Shown here: in pieces, positions 37,007-46,094 of the stretch
How the letters are laid out: the number at the start of each line of letters is the position of its first letter
How positions within the stretch are numbered: position 1 is the first letter of the stretch
Assembly (NCBI GenBank): GCA_900316315.1
Contig: ONCK01000016.1
Coordinates: 1-60,791, forward strand
Length of the DNA stretch: 60,791 nt
From: an uncultured Prevotellaceae bacterium
Lineage (GTDB): Bacteria > Bacteroidota > Bacteroidia > Bacteroidales > Bacteroidaceae
Direction of reading: 5' to 3'
Program-made: the position numbers and the translations under genes
Notes under the pieces: model-generated
Seen by the model: only the letters and a program-made list of their open reading frames with translations
Told to the model about the DNA's origin: nothing
The model's database searches: none

Positions 37007-37378
37007 ATGAATATAACTACTACCCAGATCTGTCTCCATCAGTTGCGCTTCCATGCCTTCCACGGAGTGACACCGGCCGAACAGGATGTGGGAAGCGATT
37101 TTACAGTTGACGTCATATTGACAATCAGTCGACAATTATCCGAATTAAGGTCGGACCGGCTAGAGGCTACTATTAACTATGCAGAGGCCTATAGCGTCAT
37201 CCGGGAAACTTTTATGCCGACTTGCCAAACACTTGAGGCTGTCGCCAGCCGCATACTCGAAGCCCTATTTGATGCTTTTCCCCAACTGGAAGGAGCAGAG
37301 ATTGAGGTCTGCAAAGTCAATCCTCCTCTGGGGGCAGACTGCCGCTCTGCCTCCGTCCGCCTCAAGGCTACCCAGTAA
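37007..37378 (+). CDS. folB: Dihydroneopterin aldolase
   Basis: 123-residue enzyme of folate synthesis that converts 7,8-dihydroneopterin to 6-hydroxymethyl-dihydropterin and glycolaldehyde. The sequence shows LRFHAFHGVTPAEQDVGSDF near the start, INYAEAYSVIRE, QTLEAVASRILEALF (binding Glu) and VCKVNPPLG. folE, an earlier step, is also in the window but in another transcript. Confidence 0.93.
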   Translation: MNITTTQICLHQLRFHAFHGVTPAEQDVGSDFTVDVILTISRQLSELRSDRLEATINYAEAYSVIRETFMPTCQTLEAVASRILEALFDAFPQLEGAEIEVCKVNPPLGADCRSASVRLKATQ

Positions 37379-37514
37379 CCCTTCGCCTAGCCTTCACCAC
37401 AACGCCAGCCTTACAGTACGACATCTGAGGTCTACGATATACCTCATAGGCATCCCCGTAGCGAGATAACCAGTTGTCGTAACGAAACCTTGACTTCCAC
37501 TCCTATGTATAACA

Positions 37515-37549
37515 GTAAGAGCTGCCTCCTGTCAGGAGGCAACTCTTAC
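37515..37549. terminator. Bidirectional terminator between folB and DUF1015
   Basis: Near-perfect palindrome: GTAAGAG, TGCCTCCT, loop GTC, AGGAGGCA, CTCTTAC, with one mismatch in the stem. It lies between the convergent ends of engB-folB and serC-serA-DUF1015; T runs are poor on both sides. Confidence 0.65.
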
Positions 37550-37575
37550 TATATCAGATAGCAGGTGAAGTCAAT

Positions 37576-38823
37576 CTAACTTAGTTTGTGTATGACCAGT
37601 CCGCTACGCAACTTTGGCTCAAACCATGTAGCCTTGGGAGGCATAATTTTTCCGCTGTCGGCGATGTTCATGATCTGCTTCATCGTGACAGGATAGAGAG
37701 CCAATGCCATCTTCATCTCGCCACTGTCAACGCGACGCTTGAGCTCTCCCAGTCCGCGCAGTCCACCTACAAAGTCGATGCGCTTATCTGTACGCAGGTC
37801 GTGGATACCGAGCAGTTTGTCAAAAATTAGGCGTGACGAGATATCTACGTCAAGCACGCCGATGGGATCATTGTCATCATAAGTACCTGGGCGCGCTACG
37901 AGGCTATACCAGCGTCCGTCGAGATAGAGAGAAAACTCGTGGAGATGCTGTGGACGGTAGTTGTCCGTGCCCTTATCGGCCACAGTAAAATCTGTCTCGA
38001 GGGCCTTGAGAAACTGGTCTGCGGTCATTCCGTTGAGGTCTTTAACCACACGATTGTAGTCCAAGATCGTCAACTGACTGGCAGGGAAACAAACTGCCAT
38101 GAAGTAATTGTATTCCTCCAGGCCTGTCGTATGAGGATTGAGCTTAGCCTTCTCTGCTCCGACAAGCGCTGCAGCTGCCGAGCGATGGTGTCCGTCAGCG
38201 ATATAGAGCGAGGGTATTGTAGCGAAGGTGTTGGTGATGGTTTCGATATCAGCCTCATCACTGATTACCCAGAACTGATGGCGGAAGCCGTCAATGGGCG
38301 CAATGAAGTCATAGGTCGTCGGCTGTGCAGCATATTTGGCGATGATACCGTCCAGCGTCTTGTTGTCAGGATAGGCAAAGAATACGGGCTCCATGTTGGC
38401 ATCCGTGATGCGTACATGCTTCATGCGGTCTTCCTCCTTGTCCTTGCGCGTGAGCTCATGCCGCTTGATTACTCCGTTGAGATAATCCTGTACAGCCGCG
38501 CACACGACAAGTCCGTACTGGGTCTTGCCATTCATTGTCTGCGCATAGAGATAATAGTTGTCATGAGTATCCTGCTTGAGCCAGCCTTTCTGCTGAAACA
38601 TCTCAAAATGCTCCTTGGCGCTCTCATAGACTCTGGGATCATACTCGCTGGTGCCGGGTGCAAAATTGATTTCGGGCTTTATAATATGGTAAAGAGACTT
38701 TTCATTACCATCAGCTTCAGCCCGAGCTTCTTCAGAGCTGAGCACGTCATAGGGACGACTCTCTACTTGCTCGACATATTCCTTAGGCGGTCTCACACCC
38801 TTAAACGGTTTTACAATTGCCAT
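37576..38823 (-). CDS. DUF1015 family protein
   Basis: 415 residues from the ATG at 38823 (MAIVKPFKGVRPP); the frame is open for 32 more codons into the hairpin region, which is not protein-like. Conserved blocks are VKPFKGVRPP, RPYDVLSSEEAR, YADGHHRSAAA-like IADGHHRSAAAAL, and the C-terminal NIADSGKIMPPKATWFEPKLRSGL. The family is conserved next to serC and serA in Bacteroidales; its reaction is unknown, and the HHRSAA motif resembles SerK/ParB-type kinase sites, so a link to serine phosphorylation is possible. Separated from serA by a strong hairpin. Confidence 0.87.
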   Translation of the reverse strand: MAIVKPFKGVRPPKEYVEQVESRPYDVLSSEEARAEADGNEKSLYHIIKPEINFAPGTSEYDPRVYESAKEHFEMFQQKGWLKQDTHDNYYLYAQTMNGKTQYGLVVCAAVQDYLNGVIKRHELTRKDKEEDRMKHVRITDANMEPVFFAYPDNKTLDGIIAKYAAQPTTYDFIAPIDGFRHQFWVISDEADIETITNTFATIPSLYIADGHHRSAAAALVGAEKAKLNPHTTGLEEYNYFMAVCFPASQLTILDYNRVVKDLNGMTADQFLKALETDFTVADKGTDNYRPQHLHEFSLYLDGRWYSLVARPGTYDDNDPIGVLDVDISSRLIFDKLLGIHDLRTDKRIDFVGGLRGLGELKRRVDSGEMKMALALYPVTMKQIMNIADSGKIMPPKATWFEPKLRSGLVIHKLS

Positions 38824-38859
38824 AGTTGGTAAGATATTTTGCGACTTAAACAAAAACAA

Positions 38860-38910
38860 GATGGGGAACTGCACTTGAGAGGCGTCTTGCCTGTCTGTCA
38901 GTTCCCCATC
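38860..38910 (-). terminator. Hairpin between serA and DUF1015 (attenuator or terminator)
   Basis: Perfect 12-bp stem, 38860-38871 with 38899-38910 (GATGGGGAACTG / CAGTTCCCCATC), 27-base loop, followed on the minus strand by TTGTTTTTGTTT. It starts 10 bases past the serA stop and ends 36 bases before DUF1015, so it should uncouple DUF1015 from serCA at least partly. Confidence 0.7.
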
Positions 38911-38919
38911 CTGTATCAA

Positions 38920-39840
38920 TTACTTATTGACCTGAAATTTTGTAATGCCTTCCTTGAAGAAACCAGCTATCTGCTTGGCAGCAGCGAGACCGGCATTGGT
39001 ATTGGCCTCTGCCGTCTGGGCGCCCATCTTCTTGGGCGTTGCGAAGTAGCGTCCTTCGAGTTTGGCAGCAAAGTCGGCATCTGCGTCAGGCTTGATGTCG
39101 GTGATGTACTTCAGATCTGTACGCTTAGTCAGCAGTTCGAGAAGCTGCGGCTCATCAATAACCTCCTTACGCGCTGTATTGATGAGTATGGCGCCCTGCT
39201 TCATCTTGCCGACGAGCTCAGCATTGATACTGTGAATCGTGTCCGGTGTGGCAGGAATATGAAGACTGACAATATCACTCTTCTCAAAGAGTTCTTCACG
39301 GGTAGCAACCGATTTGACACCAGCAGCCTCTATGGCCTCTGCGGGACAATAGGCATCATAAGCCATCACATTCATGTCAAAGCCCTTGGCTATGCGGGCT
39401 ACATTGCGGCTGACGTTGCCAAATGCAAGCAGGCCCAGGGTCTTACCCTTGAGTTCGGTACCTGGTTTCCCATTAAAGAAATTGCGTACTGTATACACCA
39501 GGAGTCCCATCACCAGCTCGGCGACGGCATTGGAGTTTTGTCCGGGGGTATTCATTACGACCACCTTGTGAGCCGTAGCGGCCTCAAGGTCTATATTGTC
39601 ATAGCCGGCACCTGCACGCACAACAATCTTGAGCTGCTTGGCAGCATCCAAGACCTCGGCATCTATCTTGTCACTTCTGACGATCAGAGCATCAGCGTCT
39701 GCTACAGCTGCGAGCAAATCAGCCTTTTCAGTATACTTCTCCAGCAGAGCCATCTGGCAGCCATTGGCTTCTACCACCTTCCGGATTCCTTCTACAGCAA
39801 CGGGAGCAAAAGGTTTGGAAGTTGCAACTAATATCTTCAT
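38920..39840 (-). CDS. serA: D-3-phosphoglycerate dehydrogenase, short form
   Basis: 306 residues, without the C-terminal ACT regulatory domain of longer SerA proteins, so serine feedback through ACT is not expected. First step of serine synthesis: 3-phosphoglycerate to 3-phosphohydroxypyruvate with NAD. Seen: VVRAGAGYDNIDLEAA, LGLLAFGNVSRNVARIAKG (NAD loop; GxGxxG reduced to AFGNVS), LHIPATPDT, INTARKEVID. The final active-site His lies in the region FATPKKMGAQTAEAN only if an unusual loop is used, which fits this Bacteroidota subtype. Between serC and DUF1015. A 48-base piece of this gene (39038-39085) is duplicated at 49024-49071. Confidence 0.93.
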   Translation of the reverse strand: MKILVATSKPFAPVAVEGIRKVVEANGCQMALLEKYTEKADLLAAVADADALIVRSDKIDAEVLDAAKQLKIVVRAGAGYDNIDLEAATAHKVVVMNTPGQNSNAVAELVMGLLVYTVRNFFNGKPGTELKGKTLGLLAFGNVSRNVARIAKGFDMNVMAYDAYCPAEAIEAAGVKSVATREELFEKSDIVSLHIPATPDTIHSINAELVGKMKQGAILINTARKEVIDEPQLLELLTKRTDLKYITDIKPDADADFAAKLEGRYFATPKKMGAQTAEANTNAGLAAAKQIAGFFKEGITKFQVNK

Positions 39841-39936
39841 GATTATATGTTTTTGATGAATAAGACTATATTATGCAAGCAAGGAAGTACACGGGCCTAT
39901 ATCTGTTCCCCCATATACTCCCTCGGATAGATAGGA

Positions 39937-41004
39937 TTAGTGATTAGCCTCAAAATCCTTCATGCAAGCTACAAGAGCCTCTACGCCCTCCTTGGACATA
40001 CCATTGTAGCAACTTGCGCGGAAGCCGCCTACGGAGCGGTGGCCCTTAATACCGACCATGCCCTTGCTTGTGGCATATGCCAGAAAGTCCTGCTCGAGCT
40101 CTTTGTACTCATCGCTCATAACAAAACAAATATTCATTACAGAGCGATCTTCTGGCTCGACGGTACCACGGAAGAGCTTGTTGCGATCTATCTCATCGTA
40201 GAGAATGCGTGAGCGCTCAAGCGCGCGGCGTTCCATCTCCTTGACACCGCCATGCTCCTTGACCCAACGCAAATTCATCAAGGCACAGTAGATAGGTACT
40301 ACAGGAGGAGTATTAAACATGGAACCCTTGTCTACATGGGTACGGTAGTCAAGCATCGTCGGTATCTGTCGGCTTACCTTTCCCAGAGTGTCGCTCTTGA
40401 TAATCACAAAGGTCACGCCAGCCATGGACAAATTCTTTTGTGCACCTCCGTAAATCAGAGCATACTTGCTCACGTCAACGGGACGGCTCAAAATATCTGA
40501 CGACATGTCACATATTACAGGCACCTTGGCATCAAAGTCCTTGCGTATCTCTGTGCCAAATATGGTATTATTGGATGTAAAGTGGAAGTAGTCCACATCT
40601 GTCGGAATCTCAAAGTCCTTGGGTATATAAGTATAGTTTTTGTCAGCGCTCGAAGCGACCTCAACAACTTCGCCGAAGAGTTTGGCTTCCTTCATGGCTT
40701 TTTTGGCCCATGTACCAGTATTGAGATAGGCGGCCTTGTGCTCCAAATAGTTGTATGGCACCTGACAGAATTGCAGGCTGGCGCCACCGCCCAAAAATAC
40801 GACTTCGTAGCCTGCGGGCACATCAAGGAGCTCCTTAAGCAATGACTGTGCCTCATCCATGATTGGCTGGAAGTCCTTTGATCGATGACTGATCTCCATC
40901 AGTGACAGACCGATACCATTGAGATCCAGACAGGCCTGAGCCGTCTTCTCAATCACTTCACGAGGCAGGATAGAAGGACCTGCGTTGAAATTGTACTTTT
41001 TCAT
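39937..41004 (-). CDS. serC: Phosphoserine aminotransferase
   Basis: 355-residue PLP enzyme converting 3-phosphohydroxypyruvate and glutamate to phosphoserine and 2-oxoglutarate. Start at ATG 41004 ([14 protein letters not shown]); the codon 6 bases earlier is TTG. The PLP lysine lies in [13 protein letters not shown]; substrate motifs are [10 protein letters not shown] and the C-terminal [16 protein letters not shown]. First gene of serC-serA-DUF1015. No -7/-33 box was identified upstream. Confidence 0.96.
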   Translation of the reverse strand: MKKYNFNAGPSILPREVIEKTAQACLDLNGIGLSLMEISHRSKDFQPIMDEAQSLLKELLDVPAGYEVVFLGGGASLQFCQVPYNYLEHKAAYLNTGTWAKKAMKEAKLFGEVVEVASSADKNYTYIPKDFEIPTDVDYFHFTSNNTIFGTEIRKDFDAKVPVICDMSSDILSRPVDVSKYALIYGGAQKNLSMAGVTFVIIKSDTLGKVSRQIPTMLDYRTHVDKGSMFNTPPVVPIYCALMNLRWVKEHGGVKEMERRALERSRILYDEIDRNKLFRGTVEPEDRSVMNICFVMSDEYKELEQDFLAYATSKGMVGIKGHRSVGGFRASCYNGMSKEGVEALVACMKDFEANH

Positions 41005-41305
41005 TTTCAAGTTTTCTGTTTTAAGTGCTATTACTGTTTTAGATTTGTCTCTTTTTTAAATTATTCTGCGCCCATTCTCTAAGGTATAAATCAGGTTGCT
41101 AGCCATCATCAGCGAACTCCCCAGAGGATTATGTCGGCTCAAAAGCTAAATACACTTGTATTTACATGGCGAAATTACAAAATTTCAGTTATTTCTTCTC
41201 TCTTATGTCTGCTAAAATATCTTTCTCATCACAAAAAAAGAGGTCGGCTTGCTCATTTAGTTGCAAAATTGTAACTTTGCATCGCTTTTTGAGAAGCGCA
41301 GTTGC
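41005..41305. other. Gene-free stretch between divergent serC and tRNA-Arg
   Basis: Contains the tRNA-Arg promoter near its end. I see no convincing serC promoter and no other feature. Confidence 0.5.
41248..41279 (+). promoter_or_regulatory. tRNA-Arg promoter
   Basis: CTTG (41248-41251), 20 bases, TAACTTTG (41272-41279), followed by the tRNA 26 bases later. Confidence 0.7.
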
Positions 41306-41379
41306 GGTTTGGTAGCTCAGTTGGATAGAGCAACAGCCTTCTAAGCTGTGGGTCCTGGGTTCGAATCCCAGCCAAATCA
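41306..41379 (+). tRNA. tRNA-Arg (TCT)
   Basis: 74-base cloverleaf: acceptor GGTTTGG/CCAAATC (one G-T pair), D arm TAGCTCAGTTGGATAGAGCA, anticodon stem ACAGC/GCTGT with loop CTTCTAA (anticodon TCT), T arm CTGGGTTCGAATCCCAG, discriminator A. CCA not encoded. Confidence 0.97.
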
Positions 41380-41432
41380 CAATCAGACAGCCTTGCAGAC
41401 ATCGCGTCAGGTGTGTTCTGAGACAGAGCAGG

Positions 41433-41458
41433 AGTGACAGACCAAATAGTCTGTCCCT
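41433..41458 (+). terminator. tRNA-Arg terminator
   Basis: Stem AGTGACAGAC / GTCTGTCCCT with one T-C mismatch and loop CAAATA, followed by CTCTTTTTTATT. It lies about 55 bases past the tRNA end. Confidence 0.75.
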
Positions 41459-41870
41459 CTTTTTTATTATGCCATACTCTGCTTCGGAGACTCTGTGGAA
41501 AGTCAACAGAAAGCAAGACCTTCCCCTCCGTCTGTCAACTTGGGCTCTGCCATTAATCCCATCGTCAATATGCAAGCATAAGTACGTGACATACACTGAG
41601 CGGCCAACCTGACAAAAAAGTTAGACGAAGTTTTGCACACTCTCCCCACTACCCTACCTTCACGGGAAACCTTTCTGCAAAATTCAGCCCATATAGAATA
41701 GAAGAGATGTCTGTTTTATTAGGCACACACTGACTAAATTGTTTTTAAAAAAATAAGCTGAGATTTCCAGTTTGTTCTTGAAGACAAAAATTTGGAAGCT
41801 CGTCCAAATAATACTTATAATTCACTAAAAACAACGATTTACAATCAACATCCAAAATTCAATTAACTTG

Positions 41871-41966
41871 TTGGCTATCAATCGATAGCAACTCTACTTC
41901 CAGTTTAAACTACATTGGGCTTTGTTTAAATTACATCCGACCTTGTTACGCATACAAGGCGACTTG
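41871..41966 (+). repeat. Dispersed repeat, copy C
   Basis: GGCTATCAATCGATAGC (perfect inverted repeat CTATC/GATAG), AACTCTACTTCCAG, units TTTAAACTACATTGGGCTTTG and TTTAAATTACATCCGACCTTG, then CCTTGT-tacgcat-ACAAGG and CGACTTG. Same module order as copies A and B. Confidence 0.85.
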
Positions 41967-42356
41967 AAATGACGGCATCAGGACCTATCTCTACAGTATC
42001 TCAAATTTATTATATAAAAACAAAAGACAACTTTGCGCTTTGAGAAATACCATGTAAAAAGCGCATATACGCATGCCATCTTTCTAGCATTGGATTATTT
42101 CAAAACATACCGTAAAAGATTCCACAGAACGAGCGAGAACAAGACGGCTTGCCAAGGCGGAAGAAGCCTGACCGAAATTGCCTAGCCTTACAGCTGCGAC
42201 ATGCTAGAAGCATTATGACAACATTTAATGCTCGTTCTATATAATAAGCATGCCTAAAATGTTGGGAAATAGCCTTTCACCACAAGAACAAAAAAACTTC
42301 TGATCCTACCTGGGAGATACCCACAAAGATTTACGTCCAAACATTGAAAAAAATAA

Positions 42357-42398
42357 GAGGAACAAGAGCGAAGTATAAACCCTACACTCTTGTTCCTC
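42357..42398 (-). terminator. tRNA-Gly terminator
   Basis: Perfect 12-bp stem 42357-42368 / 42387-42398 (GAGGAACAAGAG / CTCTTGTTCCTC), 18-base loop, followed on the minus strand by TTATTTTTTT. Confidence 0.9.
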
Positions 42399-42412
42399 TA
42401 TATTGATATGAG

Positions 42413-42485
42413 AGCGGCAAACGAGACTCGAACTCGCGACCCTCGGCTTGGGAAGCCAATGCTCTACCAACTGAGCTATTGCCGC
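42413..42485 (-). tRNA. tRNA-Gly (CCC)
   Basis: 73-base cloverleaf on the minus strand: acceptor GCGGCAA/TTGCCGC, D arm TAGCTCAGTTGGTAGAGCA, anticodon stem TTGGC/GCCGA with loop TTCCCAA (anticodon CCC), T arm GCGAGTTCGAGTCTCGT, discriminator T. CCA not encoded. A TATCTTTG box lies 30 bases upstream. Confidence 0.95.
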
Positions 42486-42887
42486 AGAGAGGCCATCACA
42501 ACCTATTCGGATTGCAAAGATAAAAGTTTTTTATCAATTGGGAAAAGGTCTCAGCCTGAAAAGTTATGCTGTCTCACAATTTAGACTTATTACAGTTGTC
42601 TACGCGACAGGAAGCCATTGAGCTTAAAATATTTGCCTCATCCTGGCTCATTCTTCCTCTGATAGTAAAGAAAAACAAACCACTATCCAAGGACAATCCG
42701 GCCTAGACAGCTCGTTATCGTGCGAAGCCGCATACTCAGCCATCTAAACAGATAGCAGACCAAAATTAACGGACAAATATACCGCAACAACTTCTCTACA
42801 TTGCTGAGAGAGCGAAAAGAAAGCCTTTCTCTCCCTCACTGGCGAAAATAAGAGACAGGAAAAAGAACTGTCTACTGAGCGATACAC
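42486..42887. other. Gene-free stretch before the TPR gene end
   Basis: 402 bases. Apart from a TATCTTTG box for tRNA-Gly on the minus strand (42515-42522) and a weak pyrimidine/purine stem near 42808-42833, I see nothing in it. Confidence 0.5.
42515..42522 (-). promoter_or_regulatory. tRNA-Gly -7 box
   Basis: TATCTTTG on the minus strand, 29 bases before the tRNA 5' end. The -33 box is weak. Confidence 0.55.
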
Positions 42888-44138
42888 CTATTTGCTACTC
42901 TTAGTCGCTTTGTCAGAAGCTTCATTGAGTATCTTCTCTATCTCTGCGAAGGGAGCTGCCTCATTGAGATTGAGATAAATACGATAGAGCAAGGGAGCCC
43001 AGCGCTTCTGATCGTTGGGGCGCAGACGACGATAGCGCTCCAGATATGGCTTGGCCTGGGCAAAGAGATTGCGTACTTGCTGTTTCTGCGCATTGTAGCT
43101 CTTGAGATTGATATTGGGCTGGACGTTGTCATCAATTTCTGCGGCCTGGTTGTAGTAGCAACTACCAGCATAGAAGTAGGCATCGGCATTGGTGCTGTCG
43201 GCCGAGATAACCTCACGCGAAAGAGTGATGCAGTCATCGTAACGTTTAAGATTGTAGAGCACAACGCTTTTGGCGAACTTGAAGATTGGCTGCTGCGGAT
43301 TGACACGCTGTACGCTGTCGGTAAGTTGTAAGGCTTTGTCGTACTGATGAGTGGTGTTGTAGTAGTCTGTCAGCGTGGAGAAGAAGAAAAGATCATAAGG
43401 GATCTCTTTCATTCCCTTGCGTAGCGTGCTAATATAGAGAGCCGTATCCTTGAGTGCACCTTGTGAGAGCGCCGTATACTGGAGATAGAGGTCCGCATTG
43501 GCCGAGTCGCGCGAGGCAAGCTCTCCGCTGCGCAAGGCAGCATAGTAGTCCTTCTGATAATATGCGCTTGTCATGCACCAGAAGGCAGCCCGGGGTAGCT
43601 TGGTGTCAGTCGTCAGCAGACGGTCGGCGGCGAAGATGGGACTCTGGGCTGCATCCAAGTACTGCTGGAAATACTGCTGAGAGTTTTTATAGTCTTTCTT
43701 CTTAATATAGAAGATGCCGGCACTGTACAGATTGGGATAATATCTCTTGAGGATATCATGCAGTTTGCTACGATACTTGAGCTTGTAGTTGCCATTGCTC
43801 AGCCTGTGCTGCTCTATTCCGTCACACTGTGCCGCGTATTTGAACATGCCGGAGATAGTAGCAAAGAAATTGACCGTATCATAGGCCTGATTGAGATAGA
43901 GCTTGGTGTTGTCCGCCTCATTGGCCTTGCGCTCCGACTGAACGGCCAGAAAATAAAGCTTGGGATCATCCTTGAAGTCTTCATCCTTCTCCAACTTCTG
44001 TATCTGTTGGCGAACAGTGGCAATATTTCCGCCCTTCTTGATATAGGTACGTATAGACTTGTACTCGCTCTGGGCACTGACACTAAGGGCGAGGCAGGCA
44101 AATATTGTCAGAAGCAAATTTCTACTGTTCATCAACAT
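42888..44138 (-). CDS. Secreted TPR-repeat protein
   Basis: 416 residues with a signal peptide (LLLTIFACLALSVSA-QSE) and tetratricopeptide-type helical repeats: NLYSAGIFYIKKKDYKNSQQYFQQYLD, PYDLFFFSTLTDYYNTTHQYDKALQLTD and DAYFYAGSCYYNQA are successive units shown here in part. TPR proteins bind partner proteins; an envelope scaffold role is likely, the partner is unknown. It has its own -7 box (TAATTTTG, 44161-44168), and the lipoprotein gene lies 125 bases upstream on the same strand. Confidence 0.85.
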   Translation of the reverse strand: MLMNSRNLLLTIFACLALSVSAQSEYKSIRTYIKKGGNIATVRQQIQKLEKDEDFKDDPKLYFLAVQSERKANEADNTKLYLNQAYDTVNFFATISGMFKYAAQCDGIEQHRLSNGNYKLKYRSKLHDILKRYYPNLYSAGIFYIKKKDYKNSQQYFQQYLDAAQSPIFAADRLLTTDTKLPRAAFWCMTSAYYQKDYYAALRSGELASRDSANADLYLQYTALSQGALKDTALYISTLRKGMKEIPYDLFFFSTLTDYYNTTHQYDKALQLTDSVQRVNPQQPIFKFAKSVVLYNLKRYDDCITLSREVISADSTNADAYFYAGSCYYNQAAEIDDNVQPNINLKSYNAQKQQVRNLFAQAKPYLERYRRLRPNDQKRWAPLLYRIYLNLNEAAPFAEIEKILNEASDKATKSSK

Positions 44139-44160
44139 ATATCAAGTCTTTCCTATCAAG

Positions 44161-44168
44161 CAAAATTA
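44161..44168 (-). promoter_or_regulatory. Candidate -7 box of the TPR gene
   Basis: TAATTTTG on the minus strand, 22 bases before the ATG; -33 element unclear. Confidence 0.45.
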
Positions 44169-44263
44169 AGATTTTCCACAATGTCTAGTCTACAGAGTGG
44201 CTTAAAAAAGCTAAAGTTTCACTATTTGTAGACATATAGGATACGTTTGTCGTTTTTTTTAAC

Positions 44264-44722
44264 TTATCTCAGTCTCCATGCTCTGCCGTCCTTGATCAGT
44301 GGGAGGAGCATCGTCTCCGTACTGTCATTGGTATAGGAGAGACGGAGGTAGACCTTGGCCGTCGTGGCTGCGCCGTTGAGATCAACATGAAGACATTCAG
44401 CCTGCTTGAGCTCAAATCCTCCAGCCTTCTTTTCTCTCACCATCTGCTTGAGCATCGCCTTCATGGTAGCCTTGTAGCTATCTGATGCGCTGTCCAAAGA
44501 AGCCATCATCGAGAGGCAGTCATCGTAGTGTTCTGCAGCGAGATTGTTGACATAGCTGATGGCTGCCTGCTCCGGCTTATCAGCCTTGGACACCTTGCCT
44601 TTTCCGCAGGAGACCAGAAGAAACTGAGACAGCAGCACCGCCATCAGAACTGTACGCAACAAGTTGAGAGTGGTCTCCCTCTTGCCGGCAACAGATGTCA
44701 TACCGTGTACTTTACCGTTCAT
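44264..44722 (-). CDS. Small lipoprotein, DUF4878-like
   Basis: 152 residues from the ATG at 44722. A lipoprotein signal ends in LLVSC-GKG, so the mature protein is lipid-anchored through that Cys. The rest (AAISYVNNLAAEHYDDCLSMM, then VYLRLSYTNDSTETMLLPLI) has the size and order of the NTF2-like DUF4878 fold. It starts 6 bases after the der stop and is probably in the era-der transcript. Function unknown. Confidence 0.75.
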   Translation of the reverse strand: MNGKVHGMTSVAGKRETTLNLLRTVLMAVLLSQFLLVSCGKGKVSKADKPEQAAISYVNNLAAEHYDDCLSMMASLDSASDSYKATMKAMLKQMVREKKAGGFELKQAECLHVDLNGAATTAKVYLRLSYTNDSTETMLLPLIKDGRAWRLR

Positions 44723-44728
44723 CGTCAA

Positions 44729-46042
44729 TCACTTTTGCCGGATAAAGATACGGATAGGTGTACCGGTAAGATCCCACTTCTCACGAATCTTGTTCTCCAG
44801 AAAACGGTAATACGGCTCCTTGATGTACTGCGGTAGGTTGGCATAAAAGATGAAAGTCGGCACCTTGGCGTCCGGCAGCTGGGAGCAATACTTGATCTTA
44901 ATATACTTACCCTTGATAGAGGGGGGCGGATAGGCCTCTATGAGCGGCAGCAACTCCTCATTGAGGCGTGAAGTAGAGATACGCTGGTGCATACGCTTGT
45001 ATACATCCTCTGCCGTCTGAAGCACCTTGAGTATATTTTTGCTCGTAAGCGCACTACCAAAGATGATAGGAAAGTCTGTAAACGGTGCAAAGCGCTCGCG
45101 TATAGTCTGCTCAAAATATTTGATCGCCATATTGGACTTATCTTCGATGACATCCCACTTGTTGACCATCAGTACAATACCTTTGAGATTTCGCTGGATA
45201 AGTCGGTAGATATTGAGGTCTTGTGACTCGATACCCCTCTGGCCATCAACCAGCAAGATGCAGACGTCGCTGCCCTCAATGGCTCGAATGGAACGCATGA
45301 CGGAGTAAAACTCAAGGTCTTCTTCGACTTTGCTCTTCTTACGTATGCCTGCAGTGTCTACGAGGTAAAAGTCAAGACCAAACTTTCGGAATCTCGTATC
45401 TATAGAGTCACGGGTGGTACCAGCGATGTCGGTGACGATATTGCGGTCCTCACCCACAAAGGCGTTAATCAACGAGCTCTTGCCCACATTAGGGCGACCT
45501 ACAACAGCAAAGCGGGGCAACGCCGTGTCTGCTTCTGTGTCTGCTTCCTTGGGCAGCTTGTTGACAATCAGGTCAAGCAGATCTCCCGTACCGCTACCGG
45601 TCATGGCTGAGATACAGTAAGGCTCACCGAGTCCCAGGGCGTAAAATTCTGCGGCTCCGAACTGCAGTGCATTGTCGTCGGTCTTATTGGAGACGACGAT
45701 AACGGGTTTCTTGACGCGGCGGAGAATAGCTGCGAGGTCTTGGTCGATATCCGTGATACCGGTCGTCACGTCTACGACAAAGAGGATGACGTCTGCCTCC
45801 TCTGAAGCGATATTGACCTGAGCGCGTATCTCGCCCTCAAAGATGTCGTCGCTCTTGGCGACCCATCCGCCAGTATCGATGAGAGAGAAGGTGCGTCCGT
45901 TCCACTCTACAGTACCATATTGTCGGTCGCGGGTGGTACCCGATACCTCGCTGACAATAGCCTGACGTGTACCGGTCAGACGGTTGAAAAGCGTAGACTT
46001 GCCCACATTGGGGCGACCTACGATGGCGACTATGCTTCCCAT
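44729..46042 (-). CDS. der: Ribosome-associated double GTPase Der (EngA)
   Basis: 437 residues with two tandem G domains ([16 protein letters not shown] and [21 protein letters not shown] and DTAGI; SNKTD and VNKWD) and a C-terminal KH-like domain, as usual. It is needed for 50S assembly. It follows era by 52 bases and is followed by the lipoprotein gene. Confidence 0.97.
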   Translation of the reverse strand: MGSIVAIVGRPNVGKSTLFNRLTGTRQAIVSEVSGTTRDRQYGTVEWNGRTFSLIDTGGWVAKSDDIFEGEIRAQVNIASEEADVILFVVDVTTGITDIDQDLAAILRRVKKPVIVVSNKTDDNALQFGAAEFYALGLGEPYCISAMTGSGTGDLLDLIVNKLPKEADTEADTALPRFAVVGRPNVGKSSLINAFVGEDRNIVTDIAGTTRDSIDTRFRKFGLDFYLVDTAGIRKKSKVEEDLEFYSVMRSIRAIEGSDVCILLVDGQRGIESQDLNIYRLIQRNLKGIVLMVNKWDVIEDKSNMAIKYFEQTIRERFAPFTDFPIIFGSALTSKNILKVLQTAEDVYKRMHQRISTSRLNEELLPLIEAYPPPSIKGKYIKIKYCSQLPDAKVPTFIFYANLPQYIKEPYYRFLENKIREKWDLTGTPIRIFIRQK

Positions 46043-46094
46043 GAGTGTATATTTATTATAGTATGATTTGTATTATGTTGAGTTGGTCTCAATA

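Larger units (their letters stand above)
41380..42412. other. Gene-free stretch between tRNA-Arg and tRNA-Gly
   Basis: About 1.03 kb holding the tRNA-Arg terminator (41433-41458), dispersed repeat copy C (41871-41966) and the tRNA-Gly terminator (42357-42398). AT-rich, without a credible protein frame. Confidence 0.55.

Noticed and set aside
41189-41596. Minus-strand frames of 87-135 codons
   Set aside because: They run through tRNA-Arg on the opposite strand and have no protein signature.
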